A stretch of DNA of 64,000 nt from positions 139,084 through 203,083 of the forward strand of contig NZ_JABFAU010000016.1 in NCBI RefSeq assembly GCF_017168335.1. Direction: 5' to 3'. This DNA comes from Rhodococcus sp. KRD162 (GTDB taxonomy: Bacteria; Actinomycetota; Actinomycetes; Mycobacteriales; Mycobacteriaceae). This document shows, in pieces, positions 24,764 to 33,152 of the stretch. The first letter of the stretch is position 1. Each line of letters opens with the position of its first letter. The notes below the pieces were generated by a model that was not told the origin of the DNA, made no database searches, and worked only from the letters and a program-made list of their open reading frames with translations. The translations under genes were made by a program, and so were the position numbers.

Positions 24764-25753
24764 ATGCAGGGCAAGATCGCACTGGAAGAACACTTCGCCA
24801 TCCCCGAGACCCTCCAGGACTCGGCGGGATTCGTACCCGGCACCTACTGGGACGAGCTGCAGAAGCGGTTGCTCGACATTCAGGATGTCCGATTGAAGTT
24901 GATGGACGACAACGGGATCGAAACCATGATCCTGTCCCTCAACGCTCCTGCTGTGCAAGCGATCCCAGAACACAAGCGCGCCATCGACATTGCTCGCCGC
25001 GCCAACGACGTGCTCGCCGAGGAAATCGCCAAGCGTCCGGACCGATTCCGCGGCTTCGCTGCCCTTCCACTGCAGGATCCCGACGCAGCCGCCGAGGAAC
25101 TGCGACGCTGTGTCACCGAACTCGGATTCGTCGGTGCACTCGTCAACGGGTTCTCGCAGAGCGAGTTCGTGGACGACGGAAACACTCCGCTGTACTACGA
25201 CCTGCCGCAATACCGTTCCTTCTGGGCCGAGGTGGAACGGCTCGACGTGCCGTTCTATCTCCACCCGCGCAACCCGCTCGAGCAGGACGCACGCATCTAT
25301 CAGGGCCACCCGTGGCTGCTGGGACCGACCTGGGCGTTCGCCCAGGAAACCGCGGTGCATGCCCTGCGACTGATGGCCTCCGGTCTGTTCGACGAGCATC
25401 CCGGTCTGAACATCGTGGTCGGCCACATGGGGGAGGGAATCCCGGCCATGCTGTGGCGAATCGACAACCGAAACGCATGGGTGGACGTGCCTGCGACCTA
25501 CCCGGCGAAACGTCGCATGGTCGACTACTTCACCGAGAACTTTCACATCACCACCTCGGGCAACTTTCGCACCCAAACGCTGATCGATGCTCTTCTCGAA
25601 CTCGGATCCGAGCGCGTGATGTTCTCCACCGACTGGCCTTTCGAGAACGTCGACCACGCGGCGAACTGGTTCGACTCGGCCAGCATCTCCGAAGCCGACC
25701 GACTCAAGATCGGGCGCAGCAACGCCGCGGCACTGTTCAAGCTCGACCGATGA
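24764..25753 (+). CDS. tsdA: Gamma-resorcylate (2,6-dihydroxybenzoate) decarboxylase (TsdA)
   Basis: 329 residues, amidohydrolase-superfamily decarboxylase. The metal ligands of this enzyme are visible: Glu8 and His10 in ALEEHFA, a His near 167 (FYLHPRNP), and the Asp of MFSTDWPFEN near the C-terminus. The segment IETMILSLNAPAVQAIP is highly typical of the enzyme. It converts gamma-resorcylate to resorcinol without cofactor other than the metal. GAGGAGAG precedes the ATG. Its stop overlaps the ATG of tsdD. Confidence 0.93.
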   Translation: MQGKIALEEHFAIPETLQDSAGFVPGTYWDELQKRLLDIQDVRLKLMDDNGIETMILSLNAPAVQAIPEHKRAIDIARRANDVLAEEIAKRPDRFRGFAALPLQDPDAAAEELRRCVTELGFVGALVNGFSQSEFVDDGNTPLYYDLPQYRSFWAEVERLDVPFYLHPRNPLEQDARIYQGHPWLLGPTWAFAQETAVHALRLMASGLFDEHPGLNIVVGHMGEGIPAMLWRIDNRNAWVDVPATYPAKRRMVDYFTENFHITTSGNFRTQTLIDALLELGSERVMFSTDWPFENVDHAANWFDSASISEADRLKIGRSNAAALFKLDR

Positions 25754-26844
25754 TCCGGGAAACGGCCGTATCGCCGTTCGTTCACAGTGGGTCACCCGCA
25801 CGCGTGGTCTTCGGGCGGGGCAGCGTCAAGACGGTGTCCGATGAGATCGACAGGCTCGGATGCAGCCGGGCGGTCGTGCTGTCCACCCCACATCAGCGCG
25901 ACGACGCCATGCGTCTACTCGGCAGCCTCGGCGCGCTCGGTGTCGGCGTGGTGGCCCTGGCCGAGATGCACACCCCGACCTCGGTGACCGCTCGCGCCCT
26001 GATCGAGGTGGAAAGCCTCGACGCGGACTGCGTCGTCGCGATCGGCGGCGGCTCGACGACGGGGCTGGGCAAGGCACTTGCGGCAAGAACCGGACTGCCG
26101 CAGATCGTCGTGCCCACCACCTACGCGGGTTCGGAGGTGACACCGGTTCTCGGCGAAACCGACAGCGGTGTCAAGACCACGCGGCGCGGACCGGAGATTC
26201 TCCCCGAAACCGTGGTCTACGACCCCGATCTCACCGATTCGATGCCGATCGACCTGACCATCGCCAGCGGCCTCAACGCCATGGCGCACGCTGCCGAAGC
26301 TACCTACGCTCGCGACGGCAGCCCCATCTACACGCTGATGGCGGTCGAGGGTCTGAGGGTGCTGCGCGATTGCCTGCCCGCGTTGATCGAGGTTCCCGAA
26401 GATCAGGACGCGCGCGACGGAGCCCTGTACGGCGCCTGGCTGTGCGGCACGGTCCTCGGTGGTGTGGGAATGTCGGTGCACCACAAGCTGTGTCACACCC
26501 TCGGCGGCGCACTGGATCTGCCGCACGCGCAGACCCACGCCATCATGCTGCCCCACACCATCGGCTACGTCGAAGAATCCGTCCCGGATGCACTCACCGA
26601 TGTCGCGGCGCTGTTCGGTGGTTCGGCGGGCGCGGGACTGTACGACTTCGCCGTCGACATCGGAGCACCACTGCGGCTGGCGGACCTGGGAGTGACCGCC
26701 GACCAGCTGGATCTGGTCGCGGATCAGGCGGTCGCCTCGCCGTACTGGTCGCCGCGCCCACTGGACCGAGACTCCATCCGCGGCGTCCTGCGAGATGCCC
26801 ACGAGGGCATCCGCCCGAACACGAGGAGTGGATCACGCGCATGA
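25750..26844 (+). CDS. tsdD: Maleylacetate reductase (TsdD)
   Basis: 364 residues, iron-alcohol-dehydrogenase fold. Seen are VVAIGGGSTTGLGKALA (nucleotide binding), PTTYAGSEVTPVLGET, GLNAMAHAAEA, and HHKLCHTLGGALDLPHAQTHA. The last replaces the metal-binding histidine set in the way usual for maleylacetate reductases. It reduces maleylacetate to 3-oxoadipate with NAD(P)H. ATG overlaps the tsdA stop, and its own stop overlaps the tsdC ATG, so translation is coupled on both sides. Confidence 0.92.
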   Translation: MIRETAVSPFVHSGSPARVVFGRGSVKTVSDEIDRLGCSRAVVLSTPHQRDDAMRLLGSLGALGVGVVALAEMHTPTSVTARALIEVESLDADCVVAIGGGSTTGLGKALAARTGLPQIVVPTTYAGSEVTPVLGETDSGVKTTRRGPEILPETVVYDPDLTDSMPIDLTIASGLNAMAHAAEATYARDGSPIYTLMAVEGLRVLRDCLPALIEVPEDQDARDGALYGAWLCGTVLGGVGMSVHHKLCHTLGGALDLPHAQTHAIMLPHTIGYVEESVPDALTDVAALFGGSAGAGLYDFAVDIGAPLRLADLGVTADQLDLVADQAVASPYWSPRPLDRDSIRGVLRDAHEGIRPNTRSGSRA

Positions 26845-27680
26845 AGTACTTCACCGAACAGGCGTCGGTAGACATCGTCAACGAACGCATGGGTGTGCCC
26901 GCGGACGACCGAGCGTCCGTCGTCATGAGCAGCCTCGTTCGGCACCTGCACGAGTTCGTCGAAGACGTCGGGCTCACCGAAGCCGAATGGGATCTCGCCA
27001 TCGACTTCCTCACCAGGACAGGTCAGATCAGCGGGCCCGAACGGCAGGAATTCATACTGCTCTCCGATGTTCTCGGCGTCTCCATGCTCGTCGACGCCAT
27101 CAACCACCGTCGCCCCGAAAGTGCCACCGAAAGCACGGTATTCGGGCCGTTCCACGTCGAGAATGCGCCGATCCGCGAGATGGGTGAGAACATCAGTCTC
27201 GACGGAAAAGGCGAGCCGTGCCTGTTCGAGGGGCGCGTGAGCAGTACCGACGGCGCACCGATCGCAGGTGCAGTTGTCGACGTGTGGTCGGACAACGAAG
27301 ACGGCTACTACGACGTCCAGCAACCCGACATCCAACCCCGCTGGAACAACCGGGGCCGTTTCATCACCGGAGCAGACGGCAAATACAGCTTCCTCGGCAT
27401 CAAACCCACCTCGTATCCGATCCCCGACGACGGCCCCGTCGGGCAGATGCTCACCCGGCTCGGGCGACACCCGTACCGGCCGGCGCACATGCACTTCCTC
27501 GTCTCGGCCGACGGCTACGAACGGCTGGTGACACACACCTTCGTCGACGGCGACGAATACCTCGAATCCGACGCCGTGTTCGGGGTCAAGGAATCGCTCA
27601 TCGCAACCTACGACAAACGCGACGTGGGCGCCCAGACCATCTGGACTTCCGAATACGATTTCGTTCTCGCGCCGTCCTGA
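26841..27680 (+). CDS. tsdC: Hydroxyquinol 1,2-dioxygenase (TsdC)
   Basis: 279 residues, intradiol dioxygenase. The N-terminal helical dimer domain (residues 1-100) is followed by the catalytic beta domain: FGPFHVENAPIREMG, VVDVWSDNEDGYYDVQQ (iron Tyr), and HPYRPAHMHFLVSADGY (iron Tyr, His, His). It opens hydroxyquinol to maleylacetate, which is the substrate of the preceding gene. Last gene of tsdBADC; the ATG overlaps the tsdD stop. Confidence 0.93.
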   Translation: MKYFTEQASVDIVNERMGVPADDRASVVMSSLVRHLHEFVEDVGLTEAEWDLAIDFLTRTGQISGPERQEFILLSDVLGVSMLVDAINHRRPESATESTVFGPFHVENAPIREMGENISLDGKGEPCLFEGRVSSTDGAPIAGAVVDVWSDNEDGYYDVQQPDIQPRWNNRGRFITGADGKYSFLGIKPTSYPIPDDGPVGQMLTRLGRHPYRPAHMHFLVSADGYERLVTHTFVDGDEYLESDAVFGVKESLIATYDKRDVGAQTIWTSEYDFVLAPS

Positions 27681-27691
27681 GCCCCGATAGG

Positions 27692-28267
27692 TCAGTGGCG
27701 CAGGTCTTTTCGCATGACGACCCTCGGGAAACCACCGGACACCGACGTCGTCGGCGCTGCGAACTCGAAGCCCCCCGATTCGAACAACCCGCGAGTGCCC
27801 ACATAGGCCATCGTGAGGTCGACCTTGTGGCCCTCGTTGTCCACCGGATATCCCTCCACCGCCGGGGCTCCGTGGTCGGCAGCGAACCGAACGGCACCGT
27901 CGAGCAAGGCATGTGCGATGCCGCGTTTTCGGTGCCCGGCTCTGACCCGGAAGCACCAGATCGTCCAGACGGGCAGATCGTCGACATGCGGAATCTTGTT
28001 CGACCGCGCGAACGGCAACTCCGAGCGTGGTGCCACCGCCGCCCACCCGACCACCTCGTCCCCGTCGTAGGCCAGGACTCCCGGCGCCACTGCGCGACGG
28101 GTCAGTTTCTCGACATAGGCGGCGCGTTCGGGGCCGACCAGTGCTCTGTGGGTAGCGGAATCGAGTCGATGACTCAGGCACCAGCACACGGACGAGGTCG
28201 GATTCTTCGGGCCGAGGATCGCGCGAACATCCGCGAACGACGTTGCAGCCCGCACCGAAAAGCTCAC
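27692..28267 (-). CDS. GNAT-family N-acetyltransferase
   Basis: 191 residues. The acetyl-CoA loop is FRVRAGHRKRGIAHALLDGAV, with VVGWAAVAPRSE before it and a C-terminal LFESGGFEFAAPT strand. The N-terminus (GPKNPTSSVCWCLSHRL) is typical of a subgroup of uncharacterised actinobacterial acetyltransferases. The GTG at 28267 is the best start; longer frames run into mftR. It is convergent with tsdC, 11 bases apart. Substrate unknown. Confidence 0.8.
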   Translation of the reverse strand: MSFSVRAATSFADVRAILGPKNPTSSVCWCLSHRLDSATHRALVGPERAAYVEKLTRRAVAPGVLAYDGDEVVGWAAVAPRSELPFARSNKIPHVDDLPVWTIWCFRVRAGHRKRGIAHALLDGAVRFAADHGAPAVEGYPVDNEGHKVDLTMAYVGTRGLFESGGFEFAAPTTSVSGGFPRVVMRKDLRH

Positions 28268-28343
28268 CGGCCGATCATACCGAGCTTCGATCGAGAATTC
28301 CGGTCCTACGCTGCTGCTCCGCGGGCGCGGCGAGGAGCGCGAG

Positions 28344-28976
28344 TCACGGTAGGTGTGCCGGATCGGATGAGCCGGGGGCGCGTAGGCCAACGAACAGTGT
28401 TCGGGTGCCCTCGGACAGCAATTGTGCGAGGTCGAGAGCCTCGTCGGTGAGCCACTGTTCGTATGCCGAGATGGCCACCCCGAGGACCATCCAGCCGACG
28501 GTCCGCGGAAAGTGGTCCGTGGGCTCGGATTCGGTTCGCGCGGCGACGTATTCTGCGATGACGGCTCGCCAGCCCTCGTACATCAGCATCGAATAGCTCT
28601 GCAGTGCGGGATTTCCCAGAATCAACGACATCCGTTGTCGGTGTACGGCGGCTTCCTCGACCGGAAAGGTGTTGAACTGCAGCAAGGCCGAACGTAGTCC
28701 GTCGGCGAGCTCGATGTCCTCGGGCAAGCCGGCCAGATGAGTTCTCAGCGCTGCGAGTTGAGTGTCGAAGTCGCCCCAGGGGACCGCATTCTTGGAGGGG
28801 AAGTAGCGGAAGAACGTGCGCCGGGCGATACCCGCTGCGTCGGCGATGTCGTCGACGCTGGTCTCCTCGAAGCCTTTGGATGCGAACAGTTCGATTCCGA
28901 GATCGCTCAGTTCGCCCAGCGTGGTGGACGGGCGGCGACCTGCCCGAGTGGACGGTTTCGCGGTCTTCGCCATCAT
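28344..28976 (-). CDS. mftR: TetR-family mycofactocin regulator MftR
   Basis: 210 residues. The helix-turn-helix (ELFASKGFEETSVDDIADAAGIARRTFFRYFPSK region, residues 30-63) is typical of MftR, and the ligand domain ends with DLAQLLSEG. It is divergent from mftA, the conserved arrangement. MftR in mycobacteria represses mycofactocin synthesis and responds to long-chain acyl-CoA. GGAAGGA precedes the start at 28976. Confidence 0.9.
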   Translation of the reverse strand: MMAKTAKPSTRAGRRPSTTLGELSDLGIELFASKGFEETSVDDIADAAGIARRTFFRYFPSKNAVPWGDFDTQLAALRTHLAGLPEDIELADGLRSALLQFNTFPVEEAAVHRQRMSLILGNPALQSYSMLMYEGWRAVIAEYVAARTESEPTDHFPRTVGWMVLGVAISAYEQWLTDEALDLAQLLSEGTRTLFVGLRAPGSSDPAHLP

Positions 28977-29000
28977 TGTCCTTCCAACTTCTAGTTTTCT

Positions 29001-29011
29001 GCACTCAGTGC
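29001..29011. promoter_or_regulatory. Palindrome, candidate MftR operator
   Basis: GCACTCAGTGC is a perfect inverted repeat (five bases each side of C) in the 104-base mftR-mftA gap, 25 bases from the mftR start. It is short, so chance is possible. Confidence 0.4.
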
Positions 29012-29080
29012 CATTATGGTGGGTGATTCAAGCCACTGTCGATCGCGAGTGTGGTCCCCATCAATTCCAGGAGGTTACAG

Positions 29081-29194
29081 ATGTCCAAGAACAACGAGAA
29101 TGCTGTGGTCAGCACGGCTGTCGTGGAGTCCGATCTGGTCGAGGAGTCGTTGGTCGAGGAAGTGTCCATCGACGGCATGTGCGGCGTGTACTGA
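29081..29194 (+). CDS. mftA: Mycofactocin precursor peptide MftA
   Basis: 37 residues. The acidic leader (VESDLVEESLVEEVS) ends in the invariant core IDGMCGVY, whose terminal Val-Tyr is excised and made into the redox cofactor mycofactocin. AGGAGG lies ten bases upstream of the ATG. The stop is two bases before the mftB ATG. Confidence 0.97.
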   Translation: MSKNNENAVVSTAVVESDLVEESLVEEVSIDGMCGVY

Positions 29195-29196
29195 TC

Positions 29197-29481
29197 ATGA
29201 CTGCTGCAGTGCAGGACGCACTCGATGTGGATGTGCCGTGGGTATTGCATCCGCAGGTGGCGCTGCGTCCCGAGTCGTTCGGGGCGCTGCTGTACCACTT
29301 CGGCACGCGCAAGCTGTCGTTTCTGAAGAACCGCACGATCGTGGCGATCATCGAATCCCTGCCCGATCACCGCGATATGCGCTCGGCCATCGCGGCAGCG
29401 GGTATCGATGAATCCGCGTCGGCTCCGTACGTGAAAGCGCTGGCGACGCTGGCCGAGTCGAACATGATCACTCGCTCGTAA
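29197..29481 (+). CDS. mftB: Mycofactocin peptide chaperone MftB
   Basis: 94 residues with the winged-helix RRE fold that binds the MftA leader: VPWVLHPQVALRPESFGALLYHFG, then LSFLKNRTIVAIIESL. It hands MftA to the radical SAM enzyme MftC. It has no clear ribosome site of its own and begins two bases after the mftA stop, so it is probably translated by re-initiation. Confidence 0.95.
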   Translation: MTAAVQDALDVDVPWVLHPQVALRPESFGALLYHFGTRKLSFLKNRTIVAIIESLPDHRDMRSAIAAAGIDESASAPYVKALATLAESNMITRS

Positions 29482-29513
29482 TGCCCTGACTACTGCAGAA
29501 CAGGACCGCCCTC

Positions 29514-30749
29514 ATGACTTCCACCCTCGAAAGACCAGCTCCGGTAGGAAAACTGGTCGATCAATTCGAACTCGGTCTCGACGCCCCGATCTGTTTGACC
29601 TGGGAGTTGACCTACGCCTGCAATCTCTCCTGTGTGCACTGCCTGTCGTCGTCGGGTCGCCGTGATCCGCGTGAATTGTCGACCGAGCAGTGCAAGTCGA
29701 TCATCGACGAGTTGCAGAAGATGCAGGTGTTCTACGTCAACATCGGCGGCGGTGAGCCGACGGTGCGATCGGATTTCTGGGAACTCGTCGATTACGCCAC
29801 TGCGCATCAGGTGGGGGTGAAGTTCTCCACCAACGGCGTCAAGATCGACAAGAAGGTGGCGGCGCGGCTGGCGGCGTCGGACTACGTGGATGTGCAGATC
29901 TCCATCGATGGCGCGACCGCGGAGGTCAACGACGCGGTCCGTGGTCCGGGGTCGTTCGACATGGCATGCCGGGCGTTGGAGAACTTGAAGGAGGCCGGGT
30001 TCCGGGATGCGAAGATCTCCGTAGTCGTCACCCGCCACAATGTCGGTCAGCTCGACGATTTCAAGGCGTTGGCCGACAAATACGCGGCGACGCTTCGGAT
30101 CACGCGTCTTCGGCCGTCGGGACGCGGCGCAGACGTGTGGGATGATCTGCATCCCACGGCGGGTCAGCAGCGTGAGCTCTACAACTGGCTCGTCGCGAAC
30201 GGCGAGGGCGTATTGACGGGGGATTCGTTCTTCCACCTGTCGGCATTCGGGGACGCGTTGCCGGGTCTGAATCTGTGCGGTGCCGGGCGTGTGGTGTGTT
30301 TGATCGATCCGATCGGTGATGTGTACGCCTGCCCGTTCGCCATCCACGAGAACTTCCTTGCCGGCAACATCGTCCGTGACGCGAAGGACGGCATGGGCGG
30401 GTTCCAATCCGTATGGCAGACATCGGACTTGTTCCAGGAGCTGCGCTCACCACAGACCTCGGGTGCGTGCACCAAGTGTGCGCATTTCGACGCCTGCCGT
30501 GGTGGGTGCATGGCGGCGAAGTTCTTCACCGGACTTCCCATGGACGGTCCCGATCCCGAATGCGTCATCGGTAACGGTGAAGCGGCGTTGGCGGCGGCGG
30601 GAGAGATCCCCAAGTCCAGTGTCGATCATTCCCGTACCGGTCAGCGCAAGACACCCCGAAAGTCGGTGCCGCTCACGTTGTTGATGCGTCCCCCGGCGAA
30701 GATCTGCGACGAGAATCCGCTCGCAGGAATGGAACAGGAAACACAGTAA
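29514..30749 (+). CDS. mftC: Mycofactocin radical SAM maturase MftC
   Basis: 411 residues. The radical SAM cluster is Cys36-Cys40-Cys43 (TYACNLSCVHC), followed by GGGEPTVR. The C-terminal SPASM domain has the cysteine run CGAGRVVCLIDPIGDVYACPF and CTKCAHFDACRGGC for two auxiliary clusters. It decarboxylates the C-terminal Tyr of MftA and forms the Val-Tyr cross-link. Its TAA overlaps the ATG of mftD by one base. Confidence 0.96.
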   Translation: MTSTLERPAPVGKLVDQFELGLDAPICLTWELTYACNLSCVHCLSSSGRRDPRELSTEQCKSIIDELQKMQVFYVNIGGGEPTVRSDFWELVDYATAHQVGVKFSTNGVKIDKKVAARLAASDYVDVQISIDGATAEVNDAVRGPGSFDMACRALENLKEAGFRDAKISVVVTRHNVGQLDDFKALADKYAATLRITRLRPSGRGADVWDDLHPTAGQQRELYNWLVANGEGVLTGDSFFHLSAFGDALPGLNLCGAGRVVCLIDPIGDVYACPFAIHENFLAGNIVRDAKDGMGGFQSVWQTSDLFQELRSPQTSGACTKCAHFDACRGGCMAAKFFTGLPMDGPDPECVIGNGEAALAAAGEIPKSSVDHSRTGQRKTPRKSVPLTLLMRPPAKICDENPLAGMEQETQ

Positions 30750-31936
30750 TGGCCAAGAGTGAGTGGTTCGAGACCGTTGCCGAAGCGCAGCGGCGCGCGA
30801 AGAAACGGCTACCGAAGTCGGTATACGCCGCGCTGGTGGCGGGGTCCGAACGTGGGTTGACGATCGACGACAACATGGCGGCGTTCGGTGAACTCGGTTT
30901 CGCCCCGCACGTGGCGGGGCTGTCGGACAAGCGCGATCTGTCGACAACGGTGATGGGACAGCCGCTGTCGTTCCCGGTGATGATTTCTCCTACCGGCGTA
31001 CAGGCCGTCCACCCGGACGGTGAGGTCGCGGTCGCGAGAGCTGCTGCAGCGCGGGGTATTCCGATCGGATTGTCCTCGTTCGCGAGCAAGTCCGTCGAGG
31101 AGGTCGCTGCGGCCAACCCGCAGACGTTCTTCCAGATGTACTGGGTGGGTTCACGTGAGGTCTTGTTGCAGCGGATGGAACGCGCCCGCGCCGCGGGTGC
31201 CGTCGGGCTGATCATGACCCTCGATTGGTCGTTCTCCAACGGACGTGATTGGGGCAGCCCGTCGATCCCGGAGAAGATGGACCTCAAAGCGATGGTCCAG
31301 TTCGCACCGGAGGGCATCACCCGGCCGAAGTGGTTGTGGGAGTTCGCCAAGACCGGCAAGATCCCTGACCTGACGACCCCGAACCTGACCCCGCCCACCG
31401 GCGGCCCTGCGCCGACGTTCTTCGGGGCGTACGGCGAATGGATGGGCACCCCGTTGCCGACGTGGGAGGACGTCGCCTGGCTCCGGGAGCAGTGGGGCGG
31501 ACCGTTCATGCTCAAGGGAGTGATGCGGGTCGACGACGCGAAACGTGCCGTCGATGCCGGATGTACGGCGATCTCGGTGTCCAATCACGGTGGTAACAAT
31601 CTCGACGGCACGCCGGCTCCTATCCGGGCGTTGCCTGCCATCGCAGACGCCGTCGGAGATCAGATCGAGATCACCCTCGACGGCGGAATCCGCCGCGGCA
31701 GCGACGTGGTGAAAGCGCTCGCGTTGGGTGCGCGCGCGGTGTTGATCGGTCGGGCGTACCTGTGGGGTCTGTCGGCGAACGGCCAGGCCGGGGTGGAGAA
31801 CGTGCTCGACATTCTGCGCGGCGGAGTCGACTCGGCCGTTCTGGGGCTCGGGCATACCTCGGTCCACGATCTCTCACCCTCGGATGTGGTGATGGCGGAC
31901 GGGTTCGAGCGGCGACTCGGCGTCCTCACAGCCTGA
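30749..31936 (+). CDS. mftD: FMN-dependent mycofactocin dehydrogenase MftD, copy 1
   Basis: 395 residues, lactate-dehydrogenase-type FMN TIM barrel. Visible are FPVMISPTGVQAVHPDGEVAVARAA, LIMTLDWSFSNGRDWG, the catalytic-His motif SVSNHGGNNLDG, and the FMN phosphate site LDGGIRRGSDVVKALALGA. MftD deaminates the excised peptide to give premycofactocin. It is followed without any gap by a paralogue. Confidence 0.94.
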   Translation: MAKSEWFETVAEAQRRAKKRLPKSVYAALVAGSERGLTIDDNMAAFGELGFAPHVAGLSDKRDLSTTVMGQPLSFPVMISPTGVQAVHPDGEVAVARAAAARGIPIGLSSFASKSVEEVAAANPQTFFQMYWVGSREVLLQRMERARAAGAVGLIMTLDWSFSNGRDWGSPSIPEKMDLKAMVQFAPEGITRPKWLWEFAKTGKIPDLTTPNLTPPTGGPAPTFFGAYGEWMGTPLPTWEDVAWLREQWGGPFMLKGVMRVDDAKRAVDAGCTAISVSNHGGNNLDGTPAPIRALPAIADAVGDQIEITLDGGIRRGSDVVKALALGARAVLIGRAYLWGLSANGQAGVENVLDILRGGVDSAVLGLGHTSVHDLSPSDVVMADGFERRLGVLTA

Positions 31937-33106
31937 ATGTTCACCGAGTCGGCGTGGTTCGAGACCGTTGCGCACGCGCAGCGGCGTGCACAGAAGCGGC
32001 TTCCGCGTTCGGTGTATGCAGCTCTGGTGGCCGGGTCGGAACGCGGAATCACTCTCGGTGACAATATTGCTGCGTTCGGTGAGCTCGGTATGGCTCCGCA
32101 CGTGGCGGGACTGTCGAACGAGCGTGAACTGTCGACCACGCTGATGGGGCAACCGCTGTCGTTCCCGGTGATGATCTCCCCGACGGGTGTGCAGGCGGTG
32201 CACCCTGACGGGGAGGTCGCCGTCGCCAGAGCCGCTGCGGCCCGAGGGATCTCGATGGGGTTGTCGCTGTTCGCGAGCAAGCCCATCGAGGACGTCGTCG
32301 CGGCGAACTCGCAGACGTTCTTCCAATTGCACTGGGCCGGGTCGCGGGAGTTGTTGCTGCACATGCTCGATCGCGCACGCCGAGCGGGAGCGGTCGGATT
32401 GATACTGACGATGGACTGGTCGTTCTCCGAGGGCCGCGACTGGGGCAGCCCGGTGATACCCGAGCGGGTCGACCTACCGGCGATGATGCGATTGGCACCG
32501 GAGGTGTTGGCGCGGCCGCGGTGGCTCGCTCGGTGGGCCCGCTCGCGTTCGTATCCGGATCTGACTGCTCCGAACCTTGCTCCGCCCGGCAAGCCCGCAC
32601 AGACATTCTTCGCCGCGTACCGGGAGTGGAAATCGACACCGCTGCCGTCGTGGGAGGACATCGCGTGGCTCCGTGAGCAGTGGGACGGGCCGTTCATGCT
32701 CAAAGGTATTTCGCGGGTCGACGACGCGCGGCGGGCCGTCGACGCCGGTGCCACCGCGGTGTCGGTGTCCAATCACGGCGGCAACAATCTCGACGGTTCC
32801 CGTGCGTCGATTCGCGTGCTGCCCTCGATCGTCGAGGCGGTCGGTGATCAGGTCGAGATCACTCTCGACGGCGGAATTCGGCGGGGTAGTGATGTGGCGA
32901 AGGCGTTGGCGCTCGGTGCGCGGGCGGTGTTGATCGGGCGGGCGTATCTGTGGGGGCTGGCGGCGAACGGGCAGACCGGCGTGGAGAACGTGCTCGACAT
33001 CCTGCGTGGGGGCCTGGACTCGACGGTGCTGGGACTCGGGCACTCGACGGTGCACACGCTCGGACCGTCCGATGTCGTCATCTCGCCCGGGTTCGCGCGG
33101 GCTTGA
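31937..33106 (+). CDS. Second MftD paralogue, tandem copy
   Basis: 389 residues, about two-thirds identical by eye to the preceding mftD. It keeps the FMN barrel, the catalytic SVSNHGGNNLDG and the LDGGIRRGSDVAKALALGA phosphate site. It differs most in the variable segment near residues 175-215, where copy 1 has Pro/Gly-rich sequence and copy 2 an Arg-rich one (RWLARWARSRSYPDLT). The ATG follows the stop of copy 1 directly. Both copies look intact, so subunit or substrate divergence is possible. mftE, mftF and mftG are not found downstream. Confidence 0.9.
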   Translation: MFTESAWFETVAHAQRRAQKRLPRSVYAALVAGSERGITLGDNIAAFGELGMAPHVAGLSNERELSTTLMGQPLSFPVMISPTGVQAVHPDGEVAVARAAAARGISMGLSLFASKPIEDVVAANSQTFFQLHWAGSRELLLHMLDRARRAGAVGLILTMDWSFSEGRDWGSPVIPERVDLPAMMRLAPEVLARPRWLARWARSRSYPDLTAPNLAPPGKPAQTFFAAYREWKSTPLPSWEDIAWLREQWDGPFMLKGISRVDDARRAVDAGATAVSVSNHGGNNLDGSRASIRVLPSIVEAVGDQVEITLDGGIRRGSDVAKALALGARAVLIGRAYLWGLAANGQTGVENVLDILRGGLDSTVLGLGHSTVHTLGPSDVVISPGFARA

Positions 33107-33152
33107 TCGCCCCGCCCCGTCGCGTCCGTCGACGACCAGAACCGAACGGATC

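Noticed and set aside
24409-25749. Long in-frame upstream extension of tsdD across tsdA on the plus strand
   Set aside because: The extension overlaps tsdB and tsdA in another frame and is Arg-rich without motifs; the coupled ATG at 25750 is the real start.
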